The notes beneath the pieces are model-generated. The model did no database searches. It worked only from the letters and a program-made list of their open reading frames with translations, and was not told the origin of the DNA. This document shows, piece by piece, positions 34,474-42,178 of a DNA stretch of 50,163 nt. Where the stretch lies: positions 1 to 50,163 of the forward strand of contig CAAGLA010000012.1 of assembly GCA_900770655.1 (NCBI GenBank), read 5' to 3'. Source of the stretch: Bacteroidaceae bacterium. Its GTDB lineage: Bacteria > Bacteroidota > Bacteroidia > Bacteroidales > Bacteroidaceae. How positions within the stretch are numbered: the stretch's first letter is position 1; every line of letters begins with the position of its first letter. A program made the translations under genes and the position numbers.

Positions 34474-35766
34474 ATGAAAAAAAGAATTTTGTATTTCGTT
34501 TCATTGGCCGTGGCTTTGTTTCTGGCCTTGCCGGCTGTTGCACAGGATGAGACTCTTGTTACCCTTTCGGGTAATGCGTATATAACGGCTGTACCCGAAA
34601 ATGCCGGAGCATCGGGGAGTGCATTTATAGATGAGGACAACTGTGCAATACGTAATTGGAATGACAAGGAGACTGTAGTAAGTTTCTATTTCAGGGTGTC
34701 CAATGCCGGTGAAATGAATATTGCGCTTCGGGCAGAAGGGCATTCGCGCATAGAGGTGTCTCTATTGGGCAAAAAGAAAAGAATAAAACTCAATAGCGAT
34801 ACGCTTGTGAGAGTAAACGTCGGCAAGTTCAGAGTAGAAAATCCCGGGTATGTGAAAATGGATATCCGCGGAGTAAAAATAAAGAATGGTACAGACTTCG
34901 GTAATGTGGCTGCAGTCCTTGTTGGCGGTGAGGTTGCCCCTGTTGCTTGTGTAGGGCCTGAATTCAGTACTCATTTCGGCCGTCGAGGTCCTTCGGTGCA
35001 TTTGGGCTATACGCTACCTTCGGAAGATATAGAGTGGTTCTACAACGAAGTGGTAGTACCCGAAGAGGGTGATATCCCCAGTAGTTATTATATGGCTTGC
35101 GGTTTTGGCGAAGGTTACTTTGGTATGCAGAATAATACTCCGCACCAAAGAAGAGTGCTCTTTTCGGTATGGAGTCCATACCACACCGACAATGCTGCCG
35201 AAATTCCCGATTCAATGCGTGTGACGCTAGTTAAGAAAGGCGAAGGCGTCAGGGTGCAGGATTTTGGCAATGAAGGCGCCGGTGGCCAGAGCTATATGCA
35301 TTACGACTGGAAAGCCGGCGAGCGTTGCCGTTTCCTAATGGGAGTACACCCCGACGGTGAAGGCAATACTGTATATACAGCCTATTTCTATGACAATACA
35401 CAAGGAAAATGGAGGCTTGTGGCATCTTTCCGCCGACCTAAAACCTCTACTTGGTACACAAATGCACATTCTTTCTTAGAGAATTTCAACCCCGTGATGG
35501 GTTACTATAACAGAAAGGCTTGTTACGGTAACCAGTGGGCCCGTACTGTCGATGGCAGGTGGTTGCCTGTGACAAAGGCTAGGTTTACTTGTGACGCTAC
35601 AGGTCATCAGGAACAGCGTCTCGACTATTATGGTGGTGTGGAAGGTGATATCTTCTACCTTACAATGGGCGGCTTCTTTGACGAGTATCTTAGATCGGGA
35701 ACACGTTTCGAACGTGCCGGCAATGTAACGGAGGCTCCCGATATTGACTTTTCTACACTTGAATAG
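34474..35766 (+). CDS. Exported DUF3472 protein with a DUF5077-like N-terminal domain
   Basis: From ATG 34474 the protein has 430 residues and a clear signal peptide (MKKRILYFVSLAVALFLALPAVA). Residues 25-150 form a beta-rich domain resembling DUF5077 (a carbohydrate-binding-like fold). The remainder (GPSVHLGYTLP, YYMACGFGEGYFGMQNN, THSF-like Trp/Tyr-rich strands, and MGYYNRKACYGNQWA) fits DUF3472. Such pairs are often found near glycan-use genes in Bacteroidales, but no catalytic role is known to me. A start three codons upstream (34465) is also possible. Confidence 0.75.
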   Translation: MKKRILYFVSLAVALFLALPAVAQDETLVTLSGNAYITAVPENAGASGSAFIDEDNCAIRNWNDKETVVSFYFRVSNAGEMNIALRAEGHSRIEVSLLGKKKRIKLNSDTLVRVNVGKFRVENPGYVKMDIRGVKIKNGTDFGNVAAVLVGGEVAPVACVGPEFSTHFGRRGPSVHLGYTLPSEDIEWFYNEVVVPEEGDIPSSYYMACGFGEGYFGMQNNTPHQRRVLFSVWSPYHTDNAAEIPDSMRVTLVKKGEGVRVQDFGNEGAGGQSYMHYDWKAGERCRFLMGVHPDGEGNTVYTAYFYDNTQGKWRLVASFRRPKTSTWYTNAHSFLENFNPVMGYYNRKACYGNQWARTVDGRWLPVTKARFTCDATGHQEQRLDYYGGVEGDIFYLTMGGFFDEYLRSGTRFERAGNVTEAPDIDFSTLE

Positions 35767-35780
35767 AAGTCTCGTTGCAT

Positions 35781-35826
35781 TTAATATGATACCGGGCTCA
35801 GGTCACTGAGCCCGGTATCATATTAA
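35781..35826. terminator. Bidirectional terminator between convergent DUF genes
   Basis: The 21-bp arms (35781-35801/35806-35826) contain ACCGGGCTCAG/CTGAGCCCGGT with a 4-nt loop. A/T flanks on both sides suit termination in both directions. Confidence 0.85.
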
Positions 35827-35884
35827 TTAAGTGTAATATTGTAGAGTTTCAACAATGGCTGTGTGTTCCGCTTTTTTGTAATAT

Positions 35885-36385
35885 CTATCTTGCTCCAAAC
35901 GGCATAACTCTTATCCAAACCTCGCTCACCCAATTCTCGTCTATTCCACCGTTAAGGTTATATTCAACATAAAGAATGTTGGGGTTATCTTCGTGGAAAC
36001 GGAAACGCAGGTTAGAAATAATGTTATTCAGATTATTGTCGAGATAGTGCCTGTTTATATATTCGAGATATGTGTTGTCCGATGTCATCTCTATCTCTCC
36101 CTCTTGGGTAATGAACGTTACTGTGCTCAGTTCTGTGTTCTCTTCGTCGGCATTCTTAATGGGGATATTCATTCCCAGCATAACAAAGTAGTTGCAGTCT
36201 TCTGTAATTGTCTTGTATATCTGTTCGCCGATATAAATGTTTTCGCCGTCGGGCTTTGCGACCTCTTTAGCATATTGCCACACACCTATAAGCGGTTTTA
36301 TACGTAATTCGTTGCTTTCTTGAGCATTCAGTGAACCGCTACCGCAGAAAAGCATAATTGCCAATAGAATCATAATCTTTTTCAT
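35885..36385 (-). CDS. Exported DUF4488-like (lipocalin-like) protein
   Basis: The 166-residue protein has a signal peptide (MKKIMILLAIMLFCGSGSLNA) and then a beta-rich body. The start of the mature part, IKPLIGVWQYAKEV, and the closing VSEVWIRVM are the features I associate with DUF4488. It has one Cys after the signal peptide and no catalytic motif. The function is unknown. It converges on the DUF3472 gene, with a shared terminator. Confidence 0.65.
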   Translation of the reverse strand: MKKIMILLAIMLFCGSGSLNAQESNELRIKPLIGVWQYAKEVAKPDGENIYIGEQIYKTITEDCNYFVMLGMNIPIKNADEENTELSTVTFITQEGEIEMTSDNTYLEYINRHYLDNNLNNIISNLRFRFHEDNPNILYVEYNLNGGIDENWVSEVWIRVMPFGAR

Positions 36386-36512
36386 AATGGGTATGTATTA
36401 GAAGGTTATTATAAGCTATCGCAATGTACGAATTTTTTTGAAAAAAAAACATTTTTGGGTAAAAAATGTTTATACTATGCTTCTGTTACGTTTTTTTGAC
36501 GAATAAATTTTA

Positions 36513-36520
36513 TAACTTCG
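36513..36520 (+). promoter_or_regulatory. Possible -7 element for the DUF454 gene
   Basis: TAACTTCG within TTTATAACTTCGCG fits the -7 pattern, 43 bp before the start codon. The -33 region has only a T run. Confidence 0.35.
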
Positions 36521-36563
36521 CGTTGCAATTATAAGATAAGAAAATAGGTTATTTTTCTGTGTA

Positions 36564-36920
36564 ATGAGGATTCTGCTTGCTTCTTTAGGTTGTATATCTC
36601 TTTTCCTCGGCATTGCCGGTATATTTCTGCCGGTGTTGCCTACAACTCCTTTTCTGCTCCTGTCGGCAGCCCTTTTTATGCGCAGTTCGCAAAGACTTTA
36701 TTGTTGGCTTATGGAGCACAAGCAACTTGGTCCTTACATAAAGAACTTTCAAGAGCACAAGGCTATACCTCTACGCGTGAAGGTGGTGTCGGTGTCGCTT
36801 GTGTGGCTGACACTGGGATATTGTTCTCTTTTTGTGGCCGGAGAATGGTGGCTGAGGCTGTTGTTTCTATCATTAGCCGTTGGCGTGAGCATACATATTC
36901 TCCATTATAAGACGCTCTAA
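36564..36920 (+). CDS. DUF454 (YbaN-like) inner-membrane protein
   Basis: The 118-residue protein has three to four membrane helices. Its first 40 residues (LGCISLFLGIAGIFLPVLPT, TPFLLLSAALFMRSS) are the DUF454/YbaN signature. The function is not known. It converges on the msrC gene. Start and length agree with the family. Confidence 0.85.
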   Translation: MRILLASLGCISLFLGIAGIFLPVLPTTPFLLLSAALFMRSSQRLYCWLMEHKQLGPYIKNFQEHKAIPLRVKVVSVSLVWLTLGYCSLFVAGEWWLRLLFLSLAVGVSIHILHYKTL

Positions 36921-36948
36921 AAATAGGCTCAATAATTATGGCAGAGTA

Positions 36949-37416
36949 CTATAAAAGTTTGACAATCCTTTCGAGCCACTCCTTGTCGGTATTGTCGAAT
37001 GTATTGTAGTGTTCGCTGTCTATATCGAGAACTGCTACGACTTCCCCGTTCAAAAATACGGGTACAACTATTTCGCTTTTCGATGCGCTGCTGCAGGCTA
37101 TGTGTCCGGGAAATTTGTCAACGTCGGGAACTACTTCACTCTTCTGCTCTTTCCACGCTGTGCCGCAAACCCCTTTGCCGTATGCAATGCGGCTACAGGC
37201 AAGAGGCCCCTGAAAAGGACCCAGCAACAGCTCCTTGTCCACTACTCTGTAGAAACCTGTCCACCAGAAACCGAATGTTTGGTGTATCATCGATGCTATA
37301 TTGGCCATATTGGCTATAACATCGCTCTCTTCCTCTGTTACACTCTCTATCTGCTTGTATAGCAGGGTATATTTCTCTTCTTTGCCACCGTGGGCTATAT
37401 GCAGTTCTTCGGCCAT
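36949..37416 (-). CDS. msrC: Free methionine-(R)-sulfoxide reductase (GAF domain)
   Basis: The 155-residue protein is one GAF domain. FWWTGFYR and the three cysteines C74 (LACSRI), C84 (GVCGTAW) and C108 (HIACSSASKSEIVVPV) are conserved in fRMsr. Their spacing, 10 and 24 residues, equals that of the E. coli enzyme as I recall it (C84, C94, C118). It reduces free Met-R-sulfoxide in the cytosol with thioredoxin. It follows the LuxR-type regulator by 12 bp, as the last gene of the feoAB operon, which suggests an oxidative or nitrosative stress setting. Confidence 0.9.
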   Translation of the reverse strand: MAEELHIAHGGKEEKYTLLYKQIESVTEEESDVIANMANIASMIHQTFGFWWTGFYRVVDKELLLGPFQGPLACSRIAYGKGVCGTAWKEQKSEVVPDVDKFPGHIACSSASKSEIVVPVFLNGEVVAVLDIDSEHYNTFDNTDKEWLERIVKLL

Positions 37417-37428
37417 AAATGGTGTTCT

Positions 37429-38019
37429 TTATCCAAAGTCGGACATATCTATGAGTTTATTCATTATTGCATACACTGTGAGGCCCGGTATACTGTTTAT
37501 GCCAAGTTTCTGGGAAATGTTGCGGCGGTGAGAAATTACCGTGTATACAGATATGTTGAATTCGTCGGCAATCTCTTTGTTTGTCTTTCCTTTGGCAACA
37601 GCAGCCAATATATCCCTCTCTCTCGAAGAGAGCTCGTTAATATCGCTCTTGGGTATCTGCGCATTTTGCTCCAGTGCGTTCTTTAGTTTCTGTATTATAC
37701 GGGCTGAATTGTCATAAATTCCCAAACATTCGTCGTACTGCCGAAGAACATTCTCTTCGTGGTTATTGTGCGTAAGGGCAATAATGGCGGCATTGGTTCC
37801 GCCAAAATAGGAACGAATGTCAAGCCTGTCGTTGTAGTCAATGACCGAAGGGTTTATTATAATAATATCGGCATCGCTGTTTGAATTGAAATAGCTTGGG
37901 TTACTAAGCAACTGTTCTACAACAAATTCCGGGTGTTTTTCTATTATGGCAACAATGCCTGCCGCCACAATCTCCGATGCTTCTATGAGCGTTACCTTGT
38001 ATCTGTTCTCTTTATTCAT
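37429..38019 (-). CDS. LuxR-type transcriptional regulator
   Basis: The 196-residue protein ends with a LuxR helix-turn-helix: LSSRERDILAAVAKGKTNKE then IADEFNISVYTVISHRRNIS (about 132-171). The N-terminal 125 residues look receiver-like (start KVTLIEASEIVAAGIVAII, core DADIIIINPSVID), but the expected acidic pocket and phospho-Asp are not convincing, so phosphorylation by a kinase is doubtful. Its ATG overlaps the hemerythrin stop codon by 4 bp. It probably controls this operon or a redox response. Confidence 0.8.
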   Translation of the reverse strand: MNKENRYKVTLIEASEIVAAGIVAIIEKHPEFVVEQLLSNPSYFNSNSDADIIIINPSVIDYNDRLDIRSYFGGTNAAIIALTHNNHEENVLRQYDECLGIYDNSARIIQKLKNALEQNAQIPKSDINELSSRERDILAAVAKGKTNKEIADEFNISVYTVISHRRNISQKLGINSIPGLTVYAIMNKLIDMSDFG

Positions 38020-38714
38020 TTTGCCTTTTCAATTTTTTCTACCAATGGAATAAGCAATTTGTTTTCAATGTTTGAGTGGCGACGCAGATCGTTTTCTATA
38101 TTGCTGAGGTCGTCAAGCACATCGAATCGTGCCTGTGAGGAGTATTGCTCGCTTATATATTTGGTTATAATGTTTCTAAGGTCGTTGAGCTTCTCGCCTA
38201 TGTTGCTATGGCAGTCCTCAAACTCTGTTATGCTGTAGGAGTTGTCTGTATCTTTCTCTTTTCTTAGGCTCTCAATGTATGGAAAAACAGTCTTCTCTTC
38301 ATACTCGAAATGTCGGGAAGCTTCGTTGTCATAGTCGTCGTAGAACTTGTCTATAAGTTTACGGCTCACTTCGTCGAGCTCCTTTACCATAATATGGATT
38401 TTGTTGTGCAGTGCCGGCAGAGAACTTTCTGTATAGTATTTGTGCGACACGCGCAGGTAGTTTGTAAGGCTCTCTATGTCGTTGCTGTCCAGAGCCTCTA
38501 TTTCAGGTGTGTACTCCTTAAACGAGTATATATTGCATATTGCAAGAAAAAGTTCAGCCGATATGCCGTAGCGGCTGCACAGTTCCTGCACGGTGGCTTC
38601 TCCAAAGCCTAATTTTATGTTGAACCTCTTTAGAACAGCAAGCAGGCTGCCGTCGCTTGTAAGCAGGTCGGCTACCTTCATTCGTGTAGTGTATATTGTA
38701 CCTTTGTTATTCAT
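38016..38714 (-). CDS. Hemerythrin-domain protein with a ScdA_N-like N-terminus
   Basis: The 232-residue protein has a four-helix hemerythrin domain at about 85-230. Probable di-iron ligands are H91, H135 with E139 (HFEYE), H169 (CHSN) and H203 with E207 (HSNIE). The N-terminal 60 residues (LLAVLKRFNIKLGFGEATVQ, ELCSRYGISAELFLAICNIY) resemble the DUF542/ScdA_N domain of RIC/YtfE repair proteins, but the usual Cys pair after the helix is replaced by LGFG. A role in sensing or handling NO, O2 or iron is plausible. It follows feoAB by 38 bp. Confidence 0.8.
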   Translation of the reverse strand: MNNKGTIYTTRMKVADLLTSDGSLLAVLKRFNIKLGFGEATVQELCSRYGISAELFLAICNIYSFKEYTPEIEALDSNDIESLTNYLRVSHKYYTESSLPALHNKIHIMVKELDEVSRKLIDKFYDDYDNEASRHFEYEEKTVFPYIESLRKEKDTDNSYSITEFEDCHSNIGEKLNDLRNIITKYISEQYSSQARFDVLDDLSNIENDLRRHSNIENKLLIPLVEKIEKAK

Positions 38715-38752
38715 AATTGTCAGTAATGTTTTGTTTTCAGTAAAAATCTTCC

Positions 38753-41173
38753 TTAAAAAATATTCCAGCCACCTATGTTATAGACAATGAACCCGGCAAT
38801 CCAAGCTACTGCTGTGTTGTATACTATGGAGAACAGTGCCCATTTCTTGCTTCCTGTTTCACTTGCAATGGCTGTTACAGTTGCAATGCAAGGGAAGAAC
38901 AGCAGTATGAATACAAGAAACGCAGCTGCCGAACGTGGCGTGTAGTCGCCCGAATGCAGCAGGTCTTCTTGTATGTTCTCTTCGCCTTCGCTGCTGTATA
39001 GAACTCCAAGCGTGCTCACTACAAGCTCCTTTGCCGGGATACTTGTAATAATGGCTATGCTTGAACGCCAGTTCTGTCCAAGCGGTTCCAGCAGTGGGGC
39101 TACAGCGTGCCCAATCATTCCAATAAACGAGCTCTCATAAATGCCTGTGTCGTTTTCCTGTGCGCTGCTGTCTGTGACAAGTTCGCTGGCAGTGCTCTCC
39201 ACAATAGCAACATCGGGGCGCGGGTAGTAGCTCAGGAACCATATTACAATGGTTGAAACAAGTATAACCGTTCCAATCTTCTTTATATATTGTGCGCACT
39301 TGTCCCACATATGGCGCAGAATGGCACGAGGGGTAGGCCACCTGTATGGCGGCAGTTCCATTACAAACGGCGTTTCGTCTTTCGAGAATTTAGTGAGACG
39401 CAACAGACGTGCCGTAAGAATGGCCACTGCAATCCCCAGCAGGTAAAGAGCTATGAGAATAAGCGGCGCATCCCCCGGGAAGAATGTTCCGGTGAAGAGT
39501 ATCAACACAGGCAAGCGTGCGCTGCACGACATAAACGGTGTAACAAGTATGGTTATTATTCTGCTGCTTCTGCTCTCAATTGTTCGTGTTGCCATTATGG
39601 CCGGTACATTGCATCCGAAGCCCATAAGCATAGGTATGAACGATTTTCCGTGAAGTCCCATCTTGTGCATCAGCCTGTCCATAATGAATGCCGCCCGGGC
39701 CATATACCCCGAATCTTCCATAAAGGATATGAAAAGATAGAGTATCAATATCTGCGGAATAAATACCGCAACACTGCCCACACCGCTTATAATGCCGTTT
39801 ACAACCAAGTCCTGCAATGCGCCGGCTGGTATGAATGCAGTTGCAATATCGCCCAAAAGGCCGAAGAGGTTCTCTATCCACTCTTGCGGGTGGGCTCCAA
39901 GCATAAACACCGAACTGAACATTGCCCACATTGCAAGAATGAATATTGGGAATCCCAGCCAACGGTTGGCCACAAGGCGGTCAATGCGTTTTGTCTGTCT
40001 TTGCGCATCTTTGTTTCCCGGTTTAAAGGTCTCCTGCAGCGCACCGTTTACAAAACCATATTTTGCACCGTTTATCGCAGTTTCAACATCTACCCCCATT
40101 TGTGCCTGCACTCTTCTAGCTCCATTTTCGGCAAGGTGCCGCCAGCGTGGCAACTCCATACTCTTGCTCAGGAAATTGGCCGCTTCGCTGTCACCTTCGA
40201 GCAACTTTAACGCCCAATAGCGCACAGGGAATTGCTGTGGCAGGTCGTCGGCCTTGTGCATTTCGGCCGACAGGGGAGCTATCTGCTCCTCAATTATGTT
40301 GCCGTAGTTTATGTGTATGTGGCGTATTGTCTTGTTTTCACCTTCGAAGAGCTCTATAACCGTGTCGAGAAGTTTGTTTAGCCCTTTTCCGTTCTTGGCA
40401 ACAGTGGGTATTACAGGAATACCTATCATTCCGCCCAAATGGTCGTAATCTATTACAGCACCGCTTGCCAGCAGTTCGTCGTACATATTCAGTGCCACTA
40501 CAGTGCGCAGATTCATATCTATAAGCTCTGTGGTGAGGTACAGGTTGCGTTCGAGATTCGATGCCACTACGGTGTTAATTATGATGTCGGGCATCTGTTC
40601 AAAGAGGTGACGGCGCACATATATCTCTTCGGGTGAGTATGCCGCAATGGAGTATGTACCGGGCAGGTCGGTTATGTTTATACGGTAGTTCTTGTAGTTG
40701 AAACTTCCGGTCTTTGCATCTACCGTTACACCGCTGTAGTTGCCGACGTGCTCGTTCTGGTTGCTGAGGGCGTTGAAGATAGAGGTCTTACCGCTGTTGG
40801 GGTTGCCAATGAGAGCTACGTTTATAACATTGTTTCTCTTGGTCTTTATCTTCTTGAGAATACAACTGCTGCAGCTCTCGCCGTTGCACTCCTCGCAAAT
40901 GGAGAAGGTGCTGAAGGTGGGGGCGGGGGTAAGTTCCTTCTTTGCCTCATCTTCGGGCAGAACTTCAATCATTGCAGCTTCGTTACGGCGAAGCATAACA
41001 TCGTACCCCATAACATTGTATTTTACAGGGTCGTGCATAGGAGAGTCGAGTACCGACTTTACCTTTTCGCCACGTATGAAGCCCATCTCCATAATGCGCT
41101 TGCGGAACCCACCGTGCCCCGAAAGGCGCACAATGACCGCAGTCTCTCCATTCTTCAGTTCCGATAGTTTCAT
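38753..41173 (-). CDS. feoB: FeoA-FeoB fusion, ferrous iron transporter
   Basis: From ATG 41173 the protein has 806 residues. Residues 1-75 are FeoA (SH3-like, MKLSELKNGETAVI, MEMGFIRGEKV). A linker follows with C93, C96, C101 and C104 (CEECNGESCSSC). FeoB starts near 115, with G1 GNPNSGKTS (123-131), G3 DLPGTYS (159-165) and the membrane part with ten or more helices (MEDSGYMARAAFIMD, GFGCNVPAIMATRT). It imports Fe(II) driven or regulated by GTP. A start at 41248 lies upstream of the promoter-derived transcript start and was rejected. The gene heads an operon with hemerythrin, LuxR-type and msrC genes. Confidence 0.93.
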   Translation of the reverse strand: MKLSELKNGETAVIVRLSGHGGFRKRIMEMGFIRGEKVKSVLDSPMHDPVKYNVMGYDVMLRRNEAAMIEVLPEDEAKKELTPAPTFSTFSICEECNGESCSSCILKKIKTKRNNVINVALIGNPNSGKTSIFNALSNQNEHVGNYSGVTVDAKTGSFNYKNYRINITDLPGTYSIAAYSPEEIYVRRHLFEQMPDIIINTVVASNLERNLYLTTELIDMNLRTVVALNMYDELLASGAVIDYDHLGGMIGIPVIPTVAKNGKGLNKLLDTVIELFEGENKTIRHIHINYGNIIEEQIAPLSAEMHKADDLPQQFPVRYWALKLLEGDSEAANFLSKSMELPRWRHLAENGARRVQAQMGVDVETAINGAKYGFVNGALQETFKPGNKDAQRQTKRIDRLVANRWLGFPIFILAMWAMFSSVFMLGAHPQEWIENLFGLLGDIATAFIPAGALQDLVVNGIISGVGSVAVFIPQILILYLFISFMEDSGYMARAAFIMDRLMHKMGLHGKSFIPMLMGFGCNVPAIMATRTIESRSSRIITILVTPFMSCSARLPVLILFTGTFFPGDAPLILIALYLLGIAVAILTARLLRLTKFSKDETPFVMELPPYRWPTPRAILRHMWDKCAQYIKKIGTVILVSTIVIWFLSYYPRPDVAIVESTASELVTDSSAQENDTGIYESSFIGMIGHAVAPLLEPLGQNWRSSIAIITSIPAKELVVSTLGVLYSSEGEENIQEDLLHSGDYTPRSAAAFLVFILLFFPCIATVTAIASETGSKKWALFSIVYNTAVAWIAGFIVYNIGGWNIF

Positions 41174-41217
41174 ATTTCTTTGTGGTGGCTTTTTGCCAAA
41201 GTAACTATTTTTGCTTG

Positions 41218-41248
41218 CAAAAATAAATCTCTTTTGCAATATTGGCAA
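41218..41248 (-). promoter_or_regulatory. Promoter of the feoAB-hemerythrin-LuxR-msrC operon
   Basis: On the minus strand: TTG (41246-41248), 20 nt, TATTTTTG (41218-41225). It lies 45 bp before ATG 41173, which supports that start. Confidence 0.65.
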
Positions 41249-41354
41249 TAGCTAAAGTTCTTAAATGCCTCTGAATTTTAGTTATTAATGACTATTGGTA
41301 CATTAATGGACAAATGTTGCTACGGCAGAAATTGAAAATCATAATATTTTGTTA

Positions 41355-41385
41355 TTGTACGCTTTGCAGTACGGTACTATCTTTG
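41355..41385 (+). promoter_or_regulatory. Orphan plus-strand promoter
   Basis: TTG (41355-41357), 20 nt, TATCTTTG (41378-41385), an exact consensus match with the same spacing as the ssb promoter. No plus-strand gene follows; the next hairpin is at 41475-41510. Confidence 0.7.
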
Positions 41386-41391
41386 CAATGT

Positions 41392-41515
41392 GATAAGTTT
41401 CTGCTTTCACAAGTGAATAAACCACTGAATGAATTATTGTATTATCCCAATTCTGTCCTTCGTGACAGGAAAAAACAGAGGAGAGCGTTTAAGCCGTCGC
41501 TCTCCTCTGTTCTTA
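41392..41515 (+). ncRNA. Candidate small RNA between feoAB and the RN-repeat protein gene
   Basis: The interval between an exact promoter and a 13-bp GC-rich hairpin is about 120 nt. It can also form a small stem CTGTC/GACAG (41453-41457/41464-41468). I find no reading frame with protein-like composition that ends inside it. Its 3' hairpin is followed by TTCTTAGTTTC, a moderate U-tail. Read-through would run antisense to the gene at 41589-42023. No known RNA family is recognised. Confidence 0.4.
41475..41510. terminator. Hairpin terminator (strong for the minus strand)
   Basis: The arms ACAGAGGAGAGCG (41475-41487) and CGCTCTCCTCTGT (41498-41510) have a 10-nt loop. On the minus strand it is followed by TTTTTCC, so it can end the transcript of the RN-repeat gene; on the plus strand it can end the candidate small RNA. 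Confidence 0.8.
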
Positions 41516-41588
41516 GTTTCTAATCAGTTGTCTGTTATGAAAGCAGTGCTATTCTGCTTGCGGTATTATTACTTTATTTATCTTTTTC

Positions 41589-42023
41589 TTAGTCAGCTAT
41601 CAGTGACATCAGCCCTACAATGCTCAAGAACGTTGTCGTTGCCTCAACTACAGGGTTGTCGCAGCAATAATTGTATCTCACCGGTGGAGGTGGTGGAGGA
41701 AGAGGGCAGGGGCGTGGTGCCGGACGGTTCACGATAACTACCGGAGCGGGTCGCTGTGGACGATAGTCGGGTCGGTAATCGGGGCGACGGCCGGGACGGT
41801 TGTCGGGGCGATAATTCGGGCGGTTGTCGGGGCGATTGTCCGGTCGCTCGAACCTGTCGTTCCTGTTATTAGAATGTCCACCTCTGTTGTCGCGGAAATT
41901 ATTATTCCTTCTATCGTTGTTTTCTACTCCGGGTCTGTTGTTCCTTCTGTTGTTTTGAGCCATCATCTGTGCAGGCATAAGCATTGCGCCTACTAACGCT
42001 GCAATAACAATCATCTTCTTCAT
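41589..42023 (-). CDS. Secreted Arg/Asn/Pro-repeat protein
   Basis: The 144-residue protein has a signal peptide (MKKMIVIAALVGAMLMPAQMMA) and then a disordered, very basic body. Residues 24-58 are Arg/Asn-rich. Residues 60-91 are imperfect RPDNRPDN / RPDYRPDY repeats, followed by a run of seven prolines (109-115) and a hydrophobic C-terminus (TTFLSIVGLMSLIAD). A Cys pair (YCCDNP) precedes the tail. No homologous family comes to mind. Its composition suggests a surface or periplasmic protein that binds acidic polymers, which is a guess. It has a consensus promoter. Confidence 0.7.
   Translation of the reverse strand: MKKMIVIAALVGAMLMPAQMMAQNNRRNNRPGVENNDRRNNNFRDNRGGHSNNRNDRFERPDNRPDNRPNYRPDNRPGRRPDYRPDYRPQRPAPVVIVNRPAPRPCPLPPPPPPVRYNYCCDNPVVEATTTFLSIVGLMSLIAD
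41751..41846 (-). repeat. Imperfect RPDNRPDN/RPDYRPDY coding repeats
   Basis: On the plus strand this reads as repeated tcgg-rich 12-bp units (cggtcg/gtcggggcg...). It encodes residues 60-91 of the secreted protein. Such tracts can change in length by slippage. Confidence 0.75.
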
Positions 42024-42071
42024 AGTTGTAATCTTTAATGGTTAAAACTGTTTTTATCTCTTTGTCTACTG

Positions 42072-42102
42072 CAAAGATATGGGCATTAATATCCCCCTGC
42101 AA
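42072..42102 (-). promoter_or_regulatory. Promoter of the RN-repeat protein gene
   Basis: On the minus strand: TTG (42100-42102), 20 nt, TATCTTTG (42072-42079). The -33 lies inside the arm of the preceding terminator hairpin. Confidence 0.75.
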
Positions 42103-42129
42103 CTGATTATTCCTAATCGTTGCAGGGGG
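42093..42129 (-). terminator. Terminator after the sialic-acid operon
   Basis: The 11-bp arms CCCCCTGCAAC (42093-42103) and GTTGCAGGGGG (42119-42129) have a 15-nt loop. It lies 50 bp downstream of the symporter stop codon, but the U-tail is weak. Confidence 0.6.
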
Positions 42130-42178
42130 AATTACTATTGTTGGTAGGGATTTTCCCTCAAACCGTTAAATACAGCTT

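Larger units (their letters stand above)
41174..41588. other. Non-coding interval between feoAB and the RN-repeat gene
   Basis: These 415 bases hold the feoAB leader and promoter (minus), an orphan plus-strand promoter, the candidate small RNA and a shared hairpin. Bases 41511-41588 carry nothing I recognise. Confidence 0.6.

Noticed and set aside
39290..40210. Open frame of 306 codons on the plus strand
   Set aside because: It is antisense to feoB, with a composition rich in His, Arg, Tyr and Cys and no motif.
41174..41248. Upstream extension of FeoAB
   Set aside because: Its ATG overlaps the -33 of a consensus promoter, so it would not be transcribed. FeoA homologues start at MKLSEL.
41751..41846. 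CRISPR-like short repeats
   Set aside because: The units are about 12 bp, in frame and without spacers. They encode the RPDN repeats of a protein.
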